Shown here: positions 10,042 through 19,113 of the stretch, piece by piece
Numbering within the stretch: position 1 is the stretch's first letter
How the letters are laid out: every line of letters starts with the position of its first letter
Source: Oscillospiraceae bacterium
GTDB taxonomy: Bacteria > Bacillota > Clostridia > Oscillospirales > Ruminococcaceae
NCBI GenBank assembly: GCA_021202155.1
Contig: JAJQDP010000005.1
Span: forward strand, 37,260 to 101,259
DNA: 64,000 bases
Reading direction: 5' to 3'
Notes under the pieces: generated by a model
What the model saw: the letters and a program-made list of their open reading frames with translations, nothing else
Databases searched by the model: none
What the model was told of the DNA's origin: nothing
Translations under genes and position numbers: made by a program

Positions 10042-10353
10042 CTATTTCACCACAACAGCTACGTTGTCGGGGTATTCTTCACTCAAGGCTTCCAAGTGCT
10101 CTTTAAGAGCTCCTATAAGCCTGTCTGCATTCTCCGACTTCTCATTTACCGTGAACTTTACCGTGTCGTCAATGACCTCGGTACTGCCATTCACATTGAA
10201 GCCGTCAATGCTCATATTCACAGTCAGCATGACTGCTGAGGAAACGGCGGCGCACACTATGTCGCTCCCCGCTTCCGAATATCCCGAATGTCCCGAGACG
10301 GAAAAGCCACTGTAGCTCCCCTCCCCGGAAACTTTAAATAACGCCGTTATCAT
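10042..10353 (-). CDS. prp: Ribosomal-processing cysteine protease Prp
   Basis: GHSGYSEAGSDIVCAAVSSAV (His/Cys motifs), located between rplU and rpmA. Confidence 0.92.
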   Translation of the reverse strand: MITALFKVSGEGSYSGFSVSGHSGYSEAGSDIVCAAVSSAVMLTVNMSIDGFNVNGSTEVIDDTVKFTVNEKSENADRLIGALKEHLEALSEEYPDNVAVVVK

Positions 10354-10356
10354 TTA

Positions 10357-10671
10357 TTACGCCTTGATAGCTTCGATTCTCACCTGAGTGTAGGGCTGTC
10401 TGTGACCCTGCTTCTTGTGAGAAGAGCCCTTCTTGGGCTTGTAGGTGAAAACGGTAATCTTCTTAGCCTTGCCGTTCTTAAGAACCTTGGCATCAACGGT
10501 TGCGCCCTCAACATAGGGAGTACCTACAGAAGTTGTCTCGCCATCGGAGAGAACAACGACCTTGTCGAAGGTAACCTCTTCGTCAGCTTCTACGGGAAGC
10601 TTCTCAACAAAGACAATATCGCCCTCGTGAACCTGATACTGCTTTCCGCCTGTTTCAATTACTGCATACAT
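10357..10671 (-). CDS. rplU: 50S ribosomal protein L21
   Basis: [25 protein letters not shown]. Confidence 0.97.
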   Translation of the reverse strand: MYAVIETGGKQYQVHEGDIVFVEKLPVEADEEVTFDKVVVLSDGETTSVGTPYVEGATVDAKVLKNGKAKKITVFTYKPKKGSSHKKQGHRQPYTQVRIEAIKA

Positions 10672-10721
10672 TTCTCGGCACCTGCCTTTACTATAAAACT
10701 CGCTATGCGGCGGTGAGAAAC

Positions 10722-10757
10722 AGATCCTTCGGATCTGAGCAGTTCCTTCGGAACTGC
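10722..10757. other. Tandem perfect TTC/CTTCGG-loop hairpins in rplU leader
   Basis: AGATCC-TTC-GGATCT and GCAGTTCC-TTC-GGAACTGC. Confidence 0.65.
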
Positions 10758-10876
10758 AACTCTTTAGAGCTTTCTGCTTGACAACCGACCATACGCGGCT
10801 TAAAAATTATACTACATTGCGGGGTCAAATGCAACCGAAAAGAGGGATTGTTCACAGAAAATTTACAATTTGCGGA

Positions 10877-10930
10877 GGAAACCCCTCCACCGGCTTCGCC
10901 GGTCCCCTCCCCTTTCAGGGGAGGCTTTTA
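10877..10930. repeat. Dispersed hairpin repeat at 3' end of clpE-like gene
   Basis: AACCCCTCCACCGGCTTCGCCGGTCCCCTCCCCTTTCAGGGGAGGCTTTT. Confidence 0.75.
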
Positions 10931-13243
10931 GACCCCTATTACCACTAACTTTCCATCCTCAGCCGTCAGATTAATCGTCCTGATCTTAATCTCTCCGGAA
11001 TCGACAATCAGATTTGCTATCTTGTCCTCGACTTCACGGCGGATGATTCTTCTTATATCACGCGCACCATACTGCTCGGAGATGGCAATATGGGCTATCG
11101 CTTCCTCGGCGGCTCTATCGTAATTGAACATGATGAGCTTTTCGGAGAGAGGCGCGACCATTTCGCCGAGCATGAGGTGGGCGATGTCGGCGTAATCCTT
11201 CTCTGTGAGCGGATTGAAGACGACAATCTCATCAACACGGCTGATGAACTCGGGGCGAAGGAACTCGCGGAGTCCCTTGATAGCCCTTTCCTTTGAAGCC
11301 TGCGCCTGGGTTCTGTCGAATCCGATTCCAAAGCTCTTGTCGGTCGAACCGGCGTTACTGGTCATGATTATAACTGTGTGCTCAAATGAGACGCTTCTGC
11401 CCTGCGCGTCGTTGACCTTGCCCTCGTCAAGAATCTGGAGAAGTATATTCATAACATCCGGATGAGCCTTCTCTATCTCATCGAACAGAACTACTGAATA
11501 AGGCTTTCTTCTGACCTTTTCTGTCAGTTGTCCCGCCTCGTCATAGCCGACATAACCCGGAGGCGAGCCGATGAGCCTTGAAACCGTGTGCTTCTCCATA
11601 TACTCGGACATGTCAATCCTGACAAGCGGCTCTGTCGCGTCAAAGAGCTCAGCCGCAAGGACTTTTGCAAGCTCCGTCTTTCCGACGCCTGTAGGACCTA
11701 CGAAAATGAAGGATGCAGGTCTCTGGCGGGACGTGAGCTGGACGCGTGTGCGCTTGATTGCGTTGCAGACGAGGTCAACTGCCTCCGGCTGACCGACAAT
11801 TTTCGCTGAAAGTGCATCGTGAAGCCCACGAATCTTGTCGTACTCGGTCTCCACTATCTTGTTTGCAGGAATACCCGTCCAGAGTTCTATCACTCTTGAG
11901 AGGTCTTCCTCGTTTACGTAAACCTTGTCGGCGGCTTCCTGAGCCTGGGCGCAGTCGTTTTCAAGCTGTGAGAGTCCTGCCTTCGCCTCGGCTATCTTCT
12001 CATAATCGGGGTTCTCAGCCTCCTCAAGCTTACTTACTTCCTCCTTCTTTGCGGCAAGCTGGTCGTTAAGCTCCGCCACTCTTGAGATTTCGGGGGAGCG
12101 GATACTCGCGCCGGCGCAAGCCTCATCCAAAAGGTCGATAGCCTTGTCCGGGAGGAAGCGGTCGTTGATGTATCTTTCCGACAGAACTGCGCACATTCTG
12201 AGTGCCGAGTCGGTTATCTTCACGCGGTGGTAGTCCTCATAGTACTTTCTGATTCCGAAAAGCACCTGGACGGTGTCGTCAACAGTAGGCTCGGCGACGG
12301 TGACCGGCTGGAATCTGCGCTCAAGAGCACTGTCTTTTTCGATATACTTTCTGTACTCCTCGAAGGTGGTCGCTCCGATGACCTGAACCTCACTTCTTGA
12401 GAGCGCGGGCTTAAGGATATTCGCGGCGTTCATCGTGCCGTCATTGTCGCCCGTCCCGACGAGTCTATGTACCTCGTCGATGAAGAGGATGACGTTTCCT
12501 TCCCGCTTGACCTCTTCAATAAGCCCCTTCATCCTTGACTCGAACTGTCCGCGGAACTGAGTTCCTGCAACCAGAGCGGTCAAATCAAGAAGGTAAATCT
12601 GCTTATTCTTGATGCTGTAAGGGACGTCGCCGGAAACAATCTTCTGTGCGATTCCCTCGGCGATTGCGGTCTTTCCGACACCAGGCTCGCCGATAAGGCA
12701 GGGGTTATTCTTCTGCCTGCGGGAGAGAATCTGGATGACGCGGTCGATTTCCTTCTCTCTTCCGATAATCCGGTCAAGCTTTCCGGAAGCGGCACGGTCG
12801 TTTAAATTGGTGCAGTAGGTACCTAAGTACTTGAGCTCCTTCTTCTTATCAGCCTTTTCCTGCTTGCGGGATTTCTTGGTCTGTCCGGAGGTCTGCTCAG
12901 GGCTCCCCTGCTGTGAATCGGGAAGAGTGTTCTGCACTCCGTTCTGGTTCAGCATGTTAGGGTCGATTTTACTCATAAGGTCGGCGATAAAGCTCGGCAT
13001 TGCGTTGGAAATTCCGCCCATCTCGAATGAATCGCCGTCGGGGTTCATATCCTCTTCGCTGATTTCACTCATAGCTTCAAGGTCTTCGTCGGTTATACCC
13101 ATCTGCTTCATGTAGTCGTCAATCTGGGCAAGACCCATCTTCTTGGCGCAGACGAGGCATATCCCCTCATTTTTTCTTTCATTGCCTTTCATAGTGGTGA
13201 TAAACACCGAGGCTTGTCTTTTTTTGCATCTTGTACAAATCAT
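10928..13243 (-). CDS. clpE: ClpE-like ATP-dependent Clp protease ATP-binding subunit (N-terminal zinc finger, two AAA modules)
   Basis: CTRCKKRQASVF...GICLVCAKKMG; GEPGVGKTAIAEG; GPTGVGKTELAKVL. Confidence 0.85.
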   Translation of the reverse strand: MICTRCKKRQASVFITTMKGNERKNEGICLVCAKKMGLAQIDDYMKQMGITDEDLEAMSEISEEDMNPDGDSFEMGGISNAMPSFIADLMSKIDPNMLNQNGVQNTLPDSQQGSPEQTSGQTKKSRKQEKADKKKELKYLGTYCTNLNDRAASGKLDRIIGREKEIDRVIQILSRRQKNNPCLIGEPGVGKTAIAEGIAQKIVSGDVPYSIKNKQIYLLDLTALVAGTQFRGQFESRMKGLIEEVKREGNVILFIDEVHRLVGTGDNDGTMNAANILKPALSRSEVQVIGATTFEEYRKYIEKDSALERRFQPVTVAEPTVDDTVQVLFGIRKYYEDYHRVKITDSALRMCAVLSERYINDRFLPDKAIDLLDEACAGASIRSPEISRVAELNDQLAAKKEEVSKLEEAENPDYEKIAEAKAGLSQLENDCAQAQEAADKVYVNEEDLSRVIELWTGIPANKIVETEYDKIRGLHDALSAKIVGQPEAVDLVCNAIKRTRVQLTSRQRPASFIFVGPTGVGKTELAKVLAAELFDATEPLVRIDMSEYMEKHTVSRLIGSPPGYVGYDEAGQLTEKVRRKPYSVVLFDEIEKAHPDVMNILLQILDEGKVNDAQGRSVSFEHTVIIMTSNAGSTDKSFGIGFDRTQAQASKERAIKGLREFLRPEFISRVDEIVVFNPLTEKDYADIAHLMLGEMVAPLSEKLIMFNYDRAAEEAIAHIAISEQYGARDIRRIIRREVEDKIANLIVDSGEIKIRTINLTAEDGKLVVIGV

Positions 13244-13322
13244 CTATACTTTTATCTCCATTAGTCAATTCACGCTACGCGCCCTCTCAGGCGACTGAGA
13301 GGGCGACGCGAAGCGTCGTGTT

Positions 13323-14201
13323 TTATGCCAAAAAGTTCAGCTCGTAAAAATACTTGAATATATACGTCAGCTCTATTGTATCGGTATTCAGGAAGATGAG
13401 CGAATCGCCGCTGACGTTGACGATCAGCTTGAGCAGTAGTGCCAGTCCGTATACCGTGACAAGACCCTCAACCGCGCCTAAGACCGCGCCCAAAAGCACA
13501 TTCAGAGCACCAAGTATCGGAATCTTATTTGCAAATTTAAACAGGTTCGAGACAGGATTTATAACCAGTCTCAGGATGAAGAGAAGTACCAAGAACACAA
13601 CTATTTTGAGTGCGAACTCGATGATAGGTCGGACTATCTCCTCTTCTGCCGTGGCGGCTGTCTCCTCGGCTGAGCCGGTCAGGAAGACGTTCACAACCTC
13701 CGACATGTCGCCTGTCGCCGCTCCAAGGGTCTCAAGAGCGTTTATGATGTAATCGCTGAACAGGAAGCTCTCAACCTCACTCGTGACAGAGCTCTCAACT
13801 CCCGAAGCGATTGTGGACTTGGAATCCTGCGAGCCGTTCTCGCGGAGGGTGTCCGCAAGCTCATTGAAGAAGTCGGAAGCCTCCGCGATGAGGTCTCCTA
13901 TTTCGCTGTCCGACACTGTCGTGCCGTAGTCTCCGTCTGTCAGAGCCTCGGAAACTACCGTTACCGGGTCTTTTTCGGAAGCAGTCTCGGTAAGCGTGTC
14001 TATAACCGTCTCGTGGATGAAGTTATCGTAGATGAGCGGCGACAAAGCCTCCGCTCCGAACCAGCTCACAAAGAACGCCGCAACAATCAGGATAGCATAG
14101 ACGGCACTCTTGAGAAAGCCCCTTTTTGAGCCCTGATACAGCGCGATGAGGATTATTCCCACTACGCAGACGTCGTAGAATATATAAAGGTAATCAGTCA
14201 T
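13323..14201 (-). CDS. CvpA family membrane protein
   Basis: N-terminal YQGSKRGFLKSAVYAI...; C-terminal LNVLLGAVLGAVEGLVTVYGLALLL. Confidence 0.8.
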   Translation of the reverse strand: MTDYLYIFYDVCVVGIILIALYQGSKRGFLKSAVYAILIVAAFFVSWFGAEALSPLIYDNFIHETVIDTLTETASEKDPVTVVSEALTDGDYGTTVSDSEIGDLIAEASDFFNELADTLRENGSQDSKSTIASGVESSVTSEVESFLFSDYIINALETLGAATGDMSEVVNVFLTGSAEETAATAEEEIVRPIIEFALKIVVFLVLLFILRLVINPVSNLFKFANKIPILGALNVLLGAVLGAVEGLVTVYGLALLLKLIVNVSGDSLIFLNTDTIELTYIFKYFYELNFLA

Positions 14202-14223
14202 TTGGTCTCCTTAGCTTTTTCTA

Positions 14224-15408
14224 TCAGTCAAGAGCCGCCTTCACGACACTCCGGTAGTTCAGAAGTATAGCGTTGTCATTGTAGATGACAAACGACGTGT
14301 ACTCCCCACCAAGAGAGGTTGTGCTCTTAAGCTCTCCCGAGGAATCGAGGCGGTACAGCTCGGACGCGGTATTGAGATACACTTCCCCATCGTCCACCAA
14401 GACGTATCTCACCTCTTCATTATAAGTAATTTCCGCCGTTTCGTCAAGTCCTGCCTCAAAAATAGCTACTACGTTCTCATCGCTTCCCGGTTTCTCAAAG
14501 GTTATCACGCAGACGTCGTCCTTGGCGGAAAAGCCACTTATGTCGTAGGTGTAATCATAGGTATAGCTCACGGTGCAGTCGCTCGAAAGAAGATACATCT
14601 CATCGCTTCCGACAAGCCAGATTTCGTCGTCATCGGTGAACTCAATGTCGAGTACCAAGGTTTCGATGGCGGAGGATTTCGCCTGAATCTCGGTCGAGCT
14701 GAAATCAAGGACGTTGACAACAGTCTTGATGATTCCGCCGGAGGCATAGATACTCGCAACGGCACAGCCTGAGCCGGAGTCGTTCATGGCAACTGCCATG
14801 ATATAGTTCCCGTCAGCCCAGTGGAAAATCTCGGTTCCGTTCTTGTCGTAGATTGTGAGGTAGGACACGTACTTGTCGGTCGAGGTCACAACCGCGATGT
14901 TGCCCTTCTCGCCAAGCTCTGCGAACAGGATCTGGTCTTCAAGCTTCTTTTCAAATATCTCGTTGCGGCGACCTATGACCATCAGGCTATAGCCGCCCAT
15001 GTCATAGACGAGTGCCCTCGTCGAGGTCGCCTCAACAGTCGGTGTGCCGTATGGCGCGTAGACCGACTGGATGGTAGCACCGGATATATCATAGGTTGTG
15101 ATGGAGGTATCGGAGAACATCACCCAGCAATCGCGCATAGCACCAATCGAGACGTTGGAACGGCTGGAAACGTCAAACGGGAAGTTCGACTCCTCCTCTT
15201 CCTCCTCCAATGTGGTCGAGGTGGCTGACTCGTAGCTCTCTTCAAGGATATTCTCAAAGTATGGCAACCAGCCATCGCGGGAAATATACACCAAAAGCAC
15301 GACGACGAGCATCGCCACAACAGCGGTAAGTCTTCTGAAAATCCGCTTGGTTCTGCGGCTTCTGCGGAGCTTCTTTATGTCGGTTTCATAGGAATTTATC
15401 GAGGACAC
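14224..15408 (-). CDS. Membrane-anchored beta-propeller-like protein (DUF5711-like)
   Basis: Single N-terminal TM followed by repeated WD/propeller-like blades; cluster with CvpA. Confidence 0.55.
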   Translation of the reverse strand: MSSINSYETDIKKLRRSRRTKRIFRRLTAVVAMLVVVLLVYISRDGWLPYFENILEESYESATSTTLEEEEEESNFPFDVSSRSNVSIGAMRDCWVMFSDTSITTYDISGATIQSVYAPYGTPTVEATSTRALVYDMGGYSLMVIGRRNEIFEKKLEDQILFAELGEKGNIAVVTSTDKYVSYLTIYDKNGTEIFHWADGNYIMAVAMNDSGSGCAVASIYASGGIIKTVVNVLDFSSTEIQAKSSAIETLVLDIEFTDDDEIWLVGSDEMYLLSSDCTVSYTYDYTYDISGFSAKDDVCVITFEKPGSDENVVAIFEAGLDETAEITYNEEVRYVLVDDGEVYLNTASELYRLDSSGELKSTTSLGGEYTSFVIYNDNAILLNYRSVVKAALD

Positions 15409-15422
15409 CCGGGTGCCTCCTC

Positions 15423-16166
15423 TCAGTAGAAAACTTTGTTTAAATATAGCCCGTGTGGGGGAACTGTTTTGCCTGCTCTTGTTCTGTCGCAGGCGGCGAT
15501 AATCTTGGGGATGGAGTCCCGGGGAAGCTTGTCATCGTTGATAAAGAGAAGCGTCCCGACCATAATTCTCACCATGTTGTAAAGGAATCCGTCGCCGCTG
15601 ACCTTGAAGATAACCAAATCCCCTTCGCGCCCGACCGAGAAATCATAGATGGTTCTCACTGTCTCTTTCTTGTCGGTATCTGTCGAACAGAACGACTTGA
15701 AGTCGTGCGTGCCAATAAAATCTTTCGAGGCTTTGTCAAGCTTCTCCGCATCAATCGGATACCAGCTTCTGAACCATAAATCCTCATGAAAAGCCGAGCG
15801 AATCTCCGAATTGTGGATGATGTACTTGTACTCCTTTCCCTTGCAGGAGTACCTCGCGTGGAAGTCGTCGGGGACTTTTTCGCACCCCCGGATGGCTATA
15901 TCCTTCGGCAAAACGCCATTAAGCCCGAATATTATCCCTCTCTCGTCGATACTGTTTTCAAGAGCACATGAAAAGGCATATTCGTTTGCGTGAACCCCGG
16001 CATCCGTCCTTGAACAGCCGTCGATTGAGACCTTCTCGCCAAGGAGCTTACAGAACCCCTGCTCGACCGTCCCCTGGATGGTTCTGAGCCTCAGGTTATC
16101 CGCCTGCTTCTGGAAGCCGTGATAGTTAGTCCCGCGAAAGGACATTGTTACTTTGTAGTTTGTCAT
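15423..16166 (-). CDS. truA: tRNA pseudouridine synthase A
   Basis: YKVTMSFRGTNYHGFQKQ...GCSRTDAGVHANEYAFSC. Confidence 0.96.
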   Translation of the reverse strand: MTNYKVTMSFRGTNYHGFQKQADNLRLRTIQGTVEQGFCKLLGEKVSIDGCSRTDAGVHANEYAFSCALENSIDERGIIFGLNGVLPKDIAIRGCEKVPDDFHARYSCKGKEYKYIIHNSEIRSAFHEDLWFRSWYPIDAEKLDKASKDFIGTHDFKSFCSTDTDKKETVRTIYDFSVGREGDLVIFKVSGDGFLYNMVRIMVGTLLFINDDKLPRDSIPKIIAACDRTRAGKTVPPHGLYLNKVFY

Positions 16167-16972
16167 ATCGGAATAAATATATTTGCAAGAATTATCAGCA
16201 CCAAGAAAAGCACTGTAACCGCAACGGCAATATAGTCTATGTGTGTGGTCTTGAGTTGCTTCATACGTGTTCTTCCCTCACCGCCGCGGTAGCAACGGCA
16301 CTCCATCGCAAGAGCCAATTCCTCTGCTCTTCTGAACGCCGAAACAAACAGCGGGATGAGAACAGGGATAAGAGCCTTCGCGCGGTTGATGATTGAGCCG
16401 GACTCAAAGTCCGCTCCCCTTGCCTTCTGCGCCGACATAATCTTGTCGGTCTCTTCAATCAGAGTCGGAATAAATCTGAGTGCTATCGTCATCATCATTG
16501 CAATCTCGTGCGCCGGGAAGTGGAAAACACGTAGCGGCGAAAGAACCCTCTCGATGGCGTCGGTAAGAGCTATCGGGGAGGTTGTGTACGTGAGAAGCGA
16601 CGTTCCGCAGATGAGGAAGATGATTCTCACCGCCATGAATATCATCGTTGAGAGCCCGTCATCGGTAATTTTTATGAATCCGAGGCTGAAAATGACGTTT
16701 CCGGTGGTGATGAAGAAGAGGTTCAGAATTCCCGTGAAAATGATGACCGGAAGAATCGGCTTGACGCCCTTCACCATCATTTTAATCGGGATTCCCGAAA
16801 TCACAAAAGCAAATATCAGGAACACAATGCCTATCCCGAGCCCCACAAATCCGCTCGCCGAAAAGAGCATCACTATATATAAAACCGTCAACAAGAGCTT
16901 AATTCGCGGGTCAAGGCGATGTAAAACCGATTTTCCCGGAAAATATTGCCCGATAGTTATATCCTTTATCAA
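16163..16972 (-). CDS. ecfT: ECF transporter T component
   Basis: GQYFPGKSVLHRLDPRIKLL; SAQKARGADFESG. Confidence 0.95.
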   Translation of the reverse strand: MIKDITIGQYFPGKSVLHRLDPRIKLLLTVLYIVMLFSASGFVGLGIGIVFLIFAFVISGIPIKMMVKGVKPILPVIIFTGILNLFFITTGNVIFSLGFIKITDDGLSTMIFMAVRIIFLICGTSLLTYTTSPIALTDAIERVLSPLRVFHFPAHEIAMMMTIALRFIPTLIEETDKIMSAQKARGADFESGSIINRAKALIPVLIPLFVSAFRRAEELALAMECRCYRGGEGRTRMKQLKTTHIDYIAVAVTVLFLVLIILANIFIPI

Positions 16973-16975
16973 GTC

Positions 16976-17839
16976 CTATTTCTCCTTTTTCTCCTCTAAA
17001 AGCCTTAAAACAAGCTTCTTAGCATACCCGGTTGAATATACCTCGTCGTCAAAATCGATTCCAGCTTCTTTCAGCCTGTCGAAAACTCTCGTTATCTGCG
17101 GGACGGTGAGCCCCATGCTGTCAAGCTCGCGAACTCTGGCGAATACTTTTTCGGGGGTGTCGAACATGAATATCTTGGAATCGTTCACAACGAGTATTTT
17201 TTGTACGGTGTTCGCCACGTCTTCCATCGAGTGGGAGACGAGCATAACGGTCGACTTCTTCTCCTCGTGGTACTCTTTAATCATGCCTAAGATTCGGTCG
17301 CGTCCGTGAGGGTCAAGCCCGGCTGTCGGTTCATCCAAGATGAGAACCTTTGGCTCCATAGCCATGACTCCTGCGATGGCAACCCGCCGCTTCTGTCCGC
17401 CGGACAAATCGAACGGCGACTTCTGGAGTAATTCCTCTTTCAAGCCCACCAGGCGCATGGTTTCACGCACCCGCCGGTCAATTTCATTCTCGTCAAGACC
17501 CATGTTCTTCGGACCGTAGGAGATGTCCTTATAGACGGTGTCCTCGAAAAGCTGGTACTCGGGGTACTGGAAAACGAGTCCGACTTTGAATCGGATGTCG
17601 CGGAGTCTCGACTTATCCGCAAAAAGCTCCTCACCGTCGACGAATACCTTGCCGGTGGTGGCTTTCAGAAGACCGTTGAAATGCTGAATAAGGGTGGACT
17701 TCCCGGAACCGGTGTGCCCGATAATTCCGATAAGCTCTCCCTCATCAATCTCTAAGTTTATGTCATCCAGAGCTACCTTCCGAAAAGGCGTACCCTCGCC
17801 GTAGACGTAACTCAGGTGTTCGGTTTTGATTATACTCAA
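16976..17839 (-). CDS. ecfA2: ECF transporter ATPase
   Basis: GHTGSGKSTLIQHFNGLL; LSGGQKRRVAIAGVMAMEP. Confidence 0.95.
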   Translation of the reverse strand: MSIIKTEHLSYVYGEGTPFRKVALDDINLEIDEGELIGIIGHTGSGKSTLIQHFNGLLKATTGKVFVDGEELFADKSRLRDIRFKVGLVFQYPEYQLFEDTVYKDISYGPKNMGLDENEIDRRVRETMRLVGLKEELLQKSPFDLSGGQKRRVAIAGVMAMEPKVLILDEPTAGLDPHGRDRILGMIKEYHEEKKSTVMLVSHSMEDVANTVQKILVVNDSKIFMFDTPEKVFARVRELDSMGLTVPQITRVFDRLKEAGIDFDDEVYSTGYAKKLVLRLLEEKKEK

Positions 17840-17871
17840 TGGTTTGTCCTCTCTTTACAGCTTCATAGCCG

Positions 17872-18037
17872 CGGAAACCCCTCCACCGCCGCCTTTTGCG
17901 GCGGTCCCCCTCCCCTTTCAGGGGAGGCTTTTACTGCTTCTCTCAGAAGCCTTGATAGAGGCAGTTATAGGCTCCCTCTGAAATGAAGTTCGCAAGCGTA
18001 CTTCGGGAGCTGTCAGCCGCAGGCTGACTGAGCCTAC
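17872..18037. repeat. Composite dispersed hairpin repeat overlapping 3' end of ecfA1
   Basis: AACCCCTCCACCGCCGCC...CCCCTTTCAGGGGAGGC ... GGAGCTGTCAGCCGCAGGCTGACTGAG. Confidence 0.8.
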
Positions 18038-18883
18038 TTTCAGTAGCTTATACAGTGCCTCATAGCACTCATCTTCATAAATAATATCTTCGGGTAGATT
18101 CACTCCGCACTCTATCAGCTCATGCGTGAGCTCGGTTACTTGCGGGACGTCGAGCCCCAGAGATTTAAGCTTCTCAACCTGTGAGAAGACCTTTTTCGGG
18201 CAGTCGTCCATGATGATGTTGCCCGAGTCCATGACAACAACCCGCTTCGCTCTTGCCGCTTCGTCCATGTAGTGGGTGATTAAAACTATGGTGACGCCGG
18301 ACTTGTTGAGTTCAGTTATCGTGGACATTATCTCCCGCCTGCCGATTGGGTCAAGCATGGCGGTCGGCTCATCTAAGACTATGCAGTCGGGCTTCATGGC
18401 TAAAACTCCCGCTATTGCAACCCTCTGCTTCTGTCCGCCGGAAAGCTTTGAGGGCGAGTGCTCTCTGTAATCATACATTCCGACCGTCTTCAAAGCCTCG
18501 TCAACCCTGCGCCTTATCTCCGACGGCTCAACGCCGATGTTTTCGAGCGCGAATGCGACGTCCTCTTCAACTATTGTCGCGACTATCTGGTTGTCCGGAT
18601 TCTGGAAGACCATCCCGACGTTACTTCTGATGTCGAAAAGCTTGTCCTCGTCGGCGGTATCCATTCCCGCGACCGTGACCTTTCCCGAGTCAGGAAGGTT
18701 TATGGCGTTCAGAAGCTTAGCCAGCGTCGACTTTCCCGAGCCATTATGCCCGAGTACCGCGACAAATTCGCCCTTGTCGATAGAGAGCGAAAGCCCGTGC
18801 AGAACCTCGTTTTTCTCGACATTCCCGTTGTCGTCCTCGGTTGTGTATGTGAATGTAACGTTGTCAATATCTATAAAACTCAT
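17918..18883 (-). CDS. ecfA1: ECF transporter ATPase with repeat-derived C-terminal extension
   Basis: GHNGSGKSTLAKLLNAI; LSGGQKQRVAIAG; last about 39 aa lie in the repeat. Confidence 0.93.
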   Translation of the reverse strand: MSFIDIDNVTFTYTTEDDNGNVEKNEVLHGLSLSIDKGEFVAVLGHNGSGKSTLAKLLNAINLPDSGKVTVAGMDTADEDKLFDIRSNVGMVFQNPDNQIVATIVEEDVAFALENIGVEPSEIRRRVDEALKTVGMYDYREHSPSKLSGGQKQRVAIAGVLAMKPDCIVLDEPTAMLDPIGRREIMSTITELNKSGVTIVLITHYMDEAARAKRVVVMDSGNIIMDDCPKKVFSQVEKLKSLGLDVPQVTELTHELIECGVNLPEDIIYEDECYEALYKLLKVGSVSLRLTAPEVRLRTSFQREPITASIKASERSSKSLP

Positions 18884-18900
18884 TATAACCCCTTTAAGTT

Positions 18901-18934
18901 GAATGCGTAATTCGTAATGCGTAATGCGTAATTA
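18901..18934. repeat. Heptameric tandem repeat
   Basis: gaatgcgtaattcgtaatgcgtaatgcgtaatta. Confidence 0.85.
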
Positions 18935-18937
18935 GTC

Positions 18938-19113
18938 GCGCTTTGCGCGACGCGCCTCAGGCGGCTTCGCCGCCAGCTCCCGAAGCTCGCTTGCGAACTT
19001 CATTTCAGAGGGAGCCTATTTTCCTCCTATCACAGCCTCTTGATAGAGGCAGTTATAGCCTCCCCTGAAAGGGGAGGGGGACCGCCGCGCAAAGCGCAGT
19101 GGTGGAGGGGTTT
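18938..19113. repeat. Composite dispersed hairpin repeat
   Basis: CCTCAGGCGGCTTCGCCGCCAGCTCCCG...GCCTCCCCTGAAAGGGGAGGGGGACCGCCGCGCAAAGCGCAGTGGTGGAGGGGTTT. Confidence 0.75.

Noticed and set aside
16356-17309. 317-aa plus-strand ORF across ecfT/ecfA2
   Set aside because: Antisense to two convincingly assigned ECF genes.
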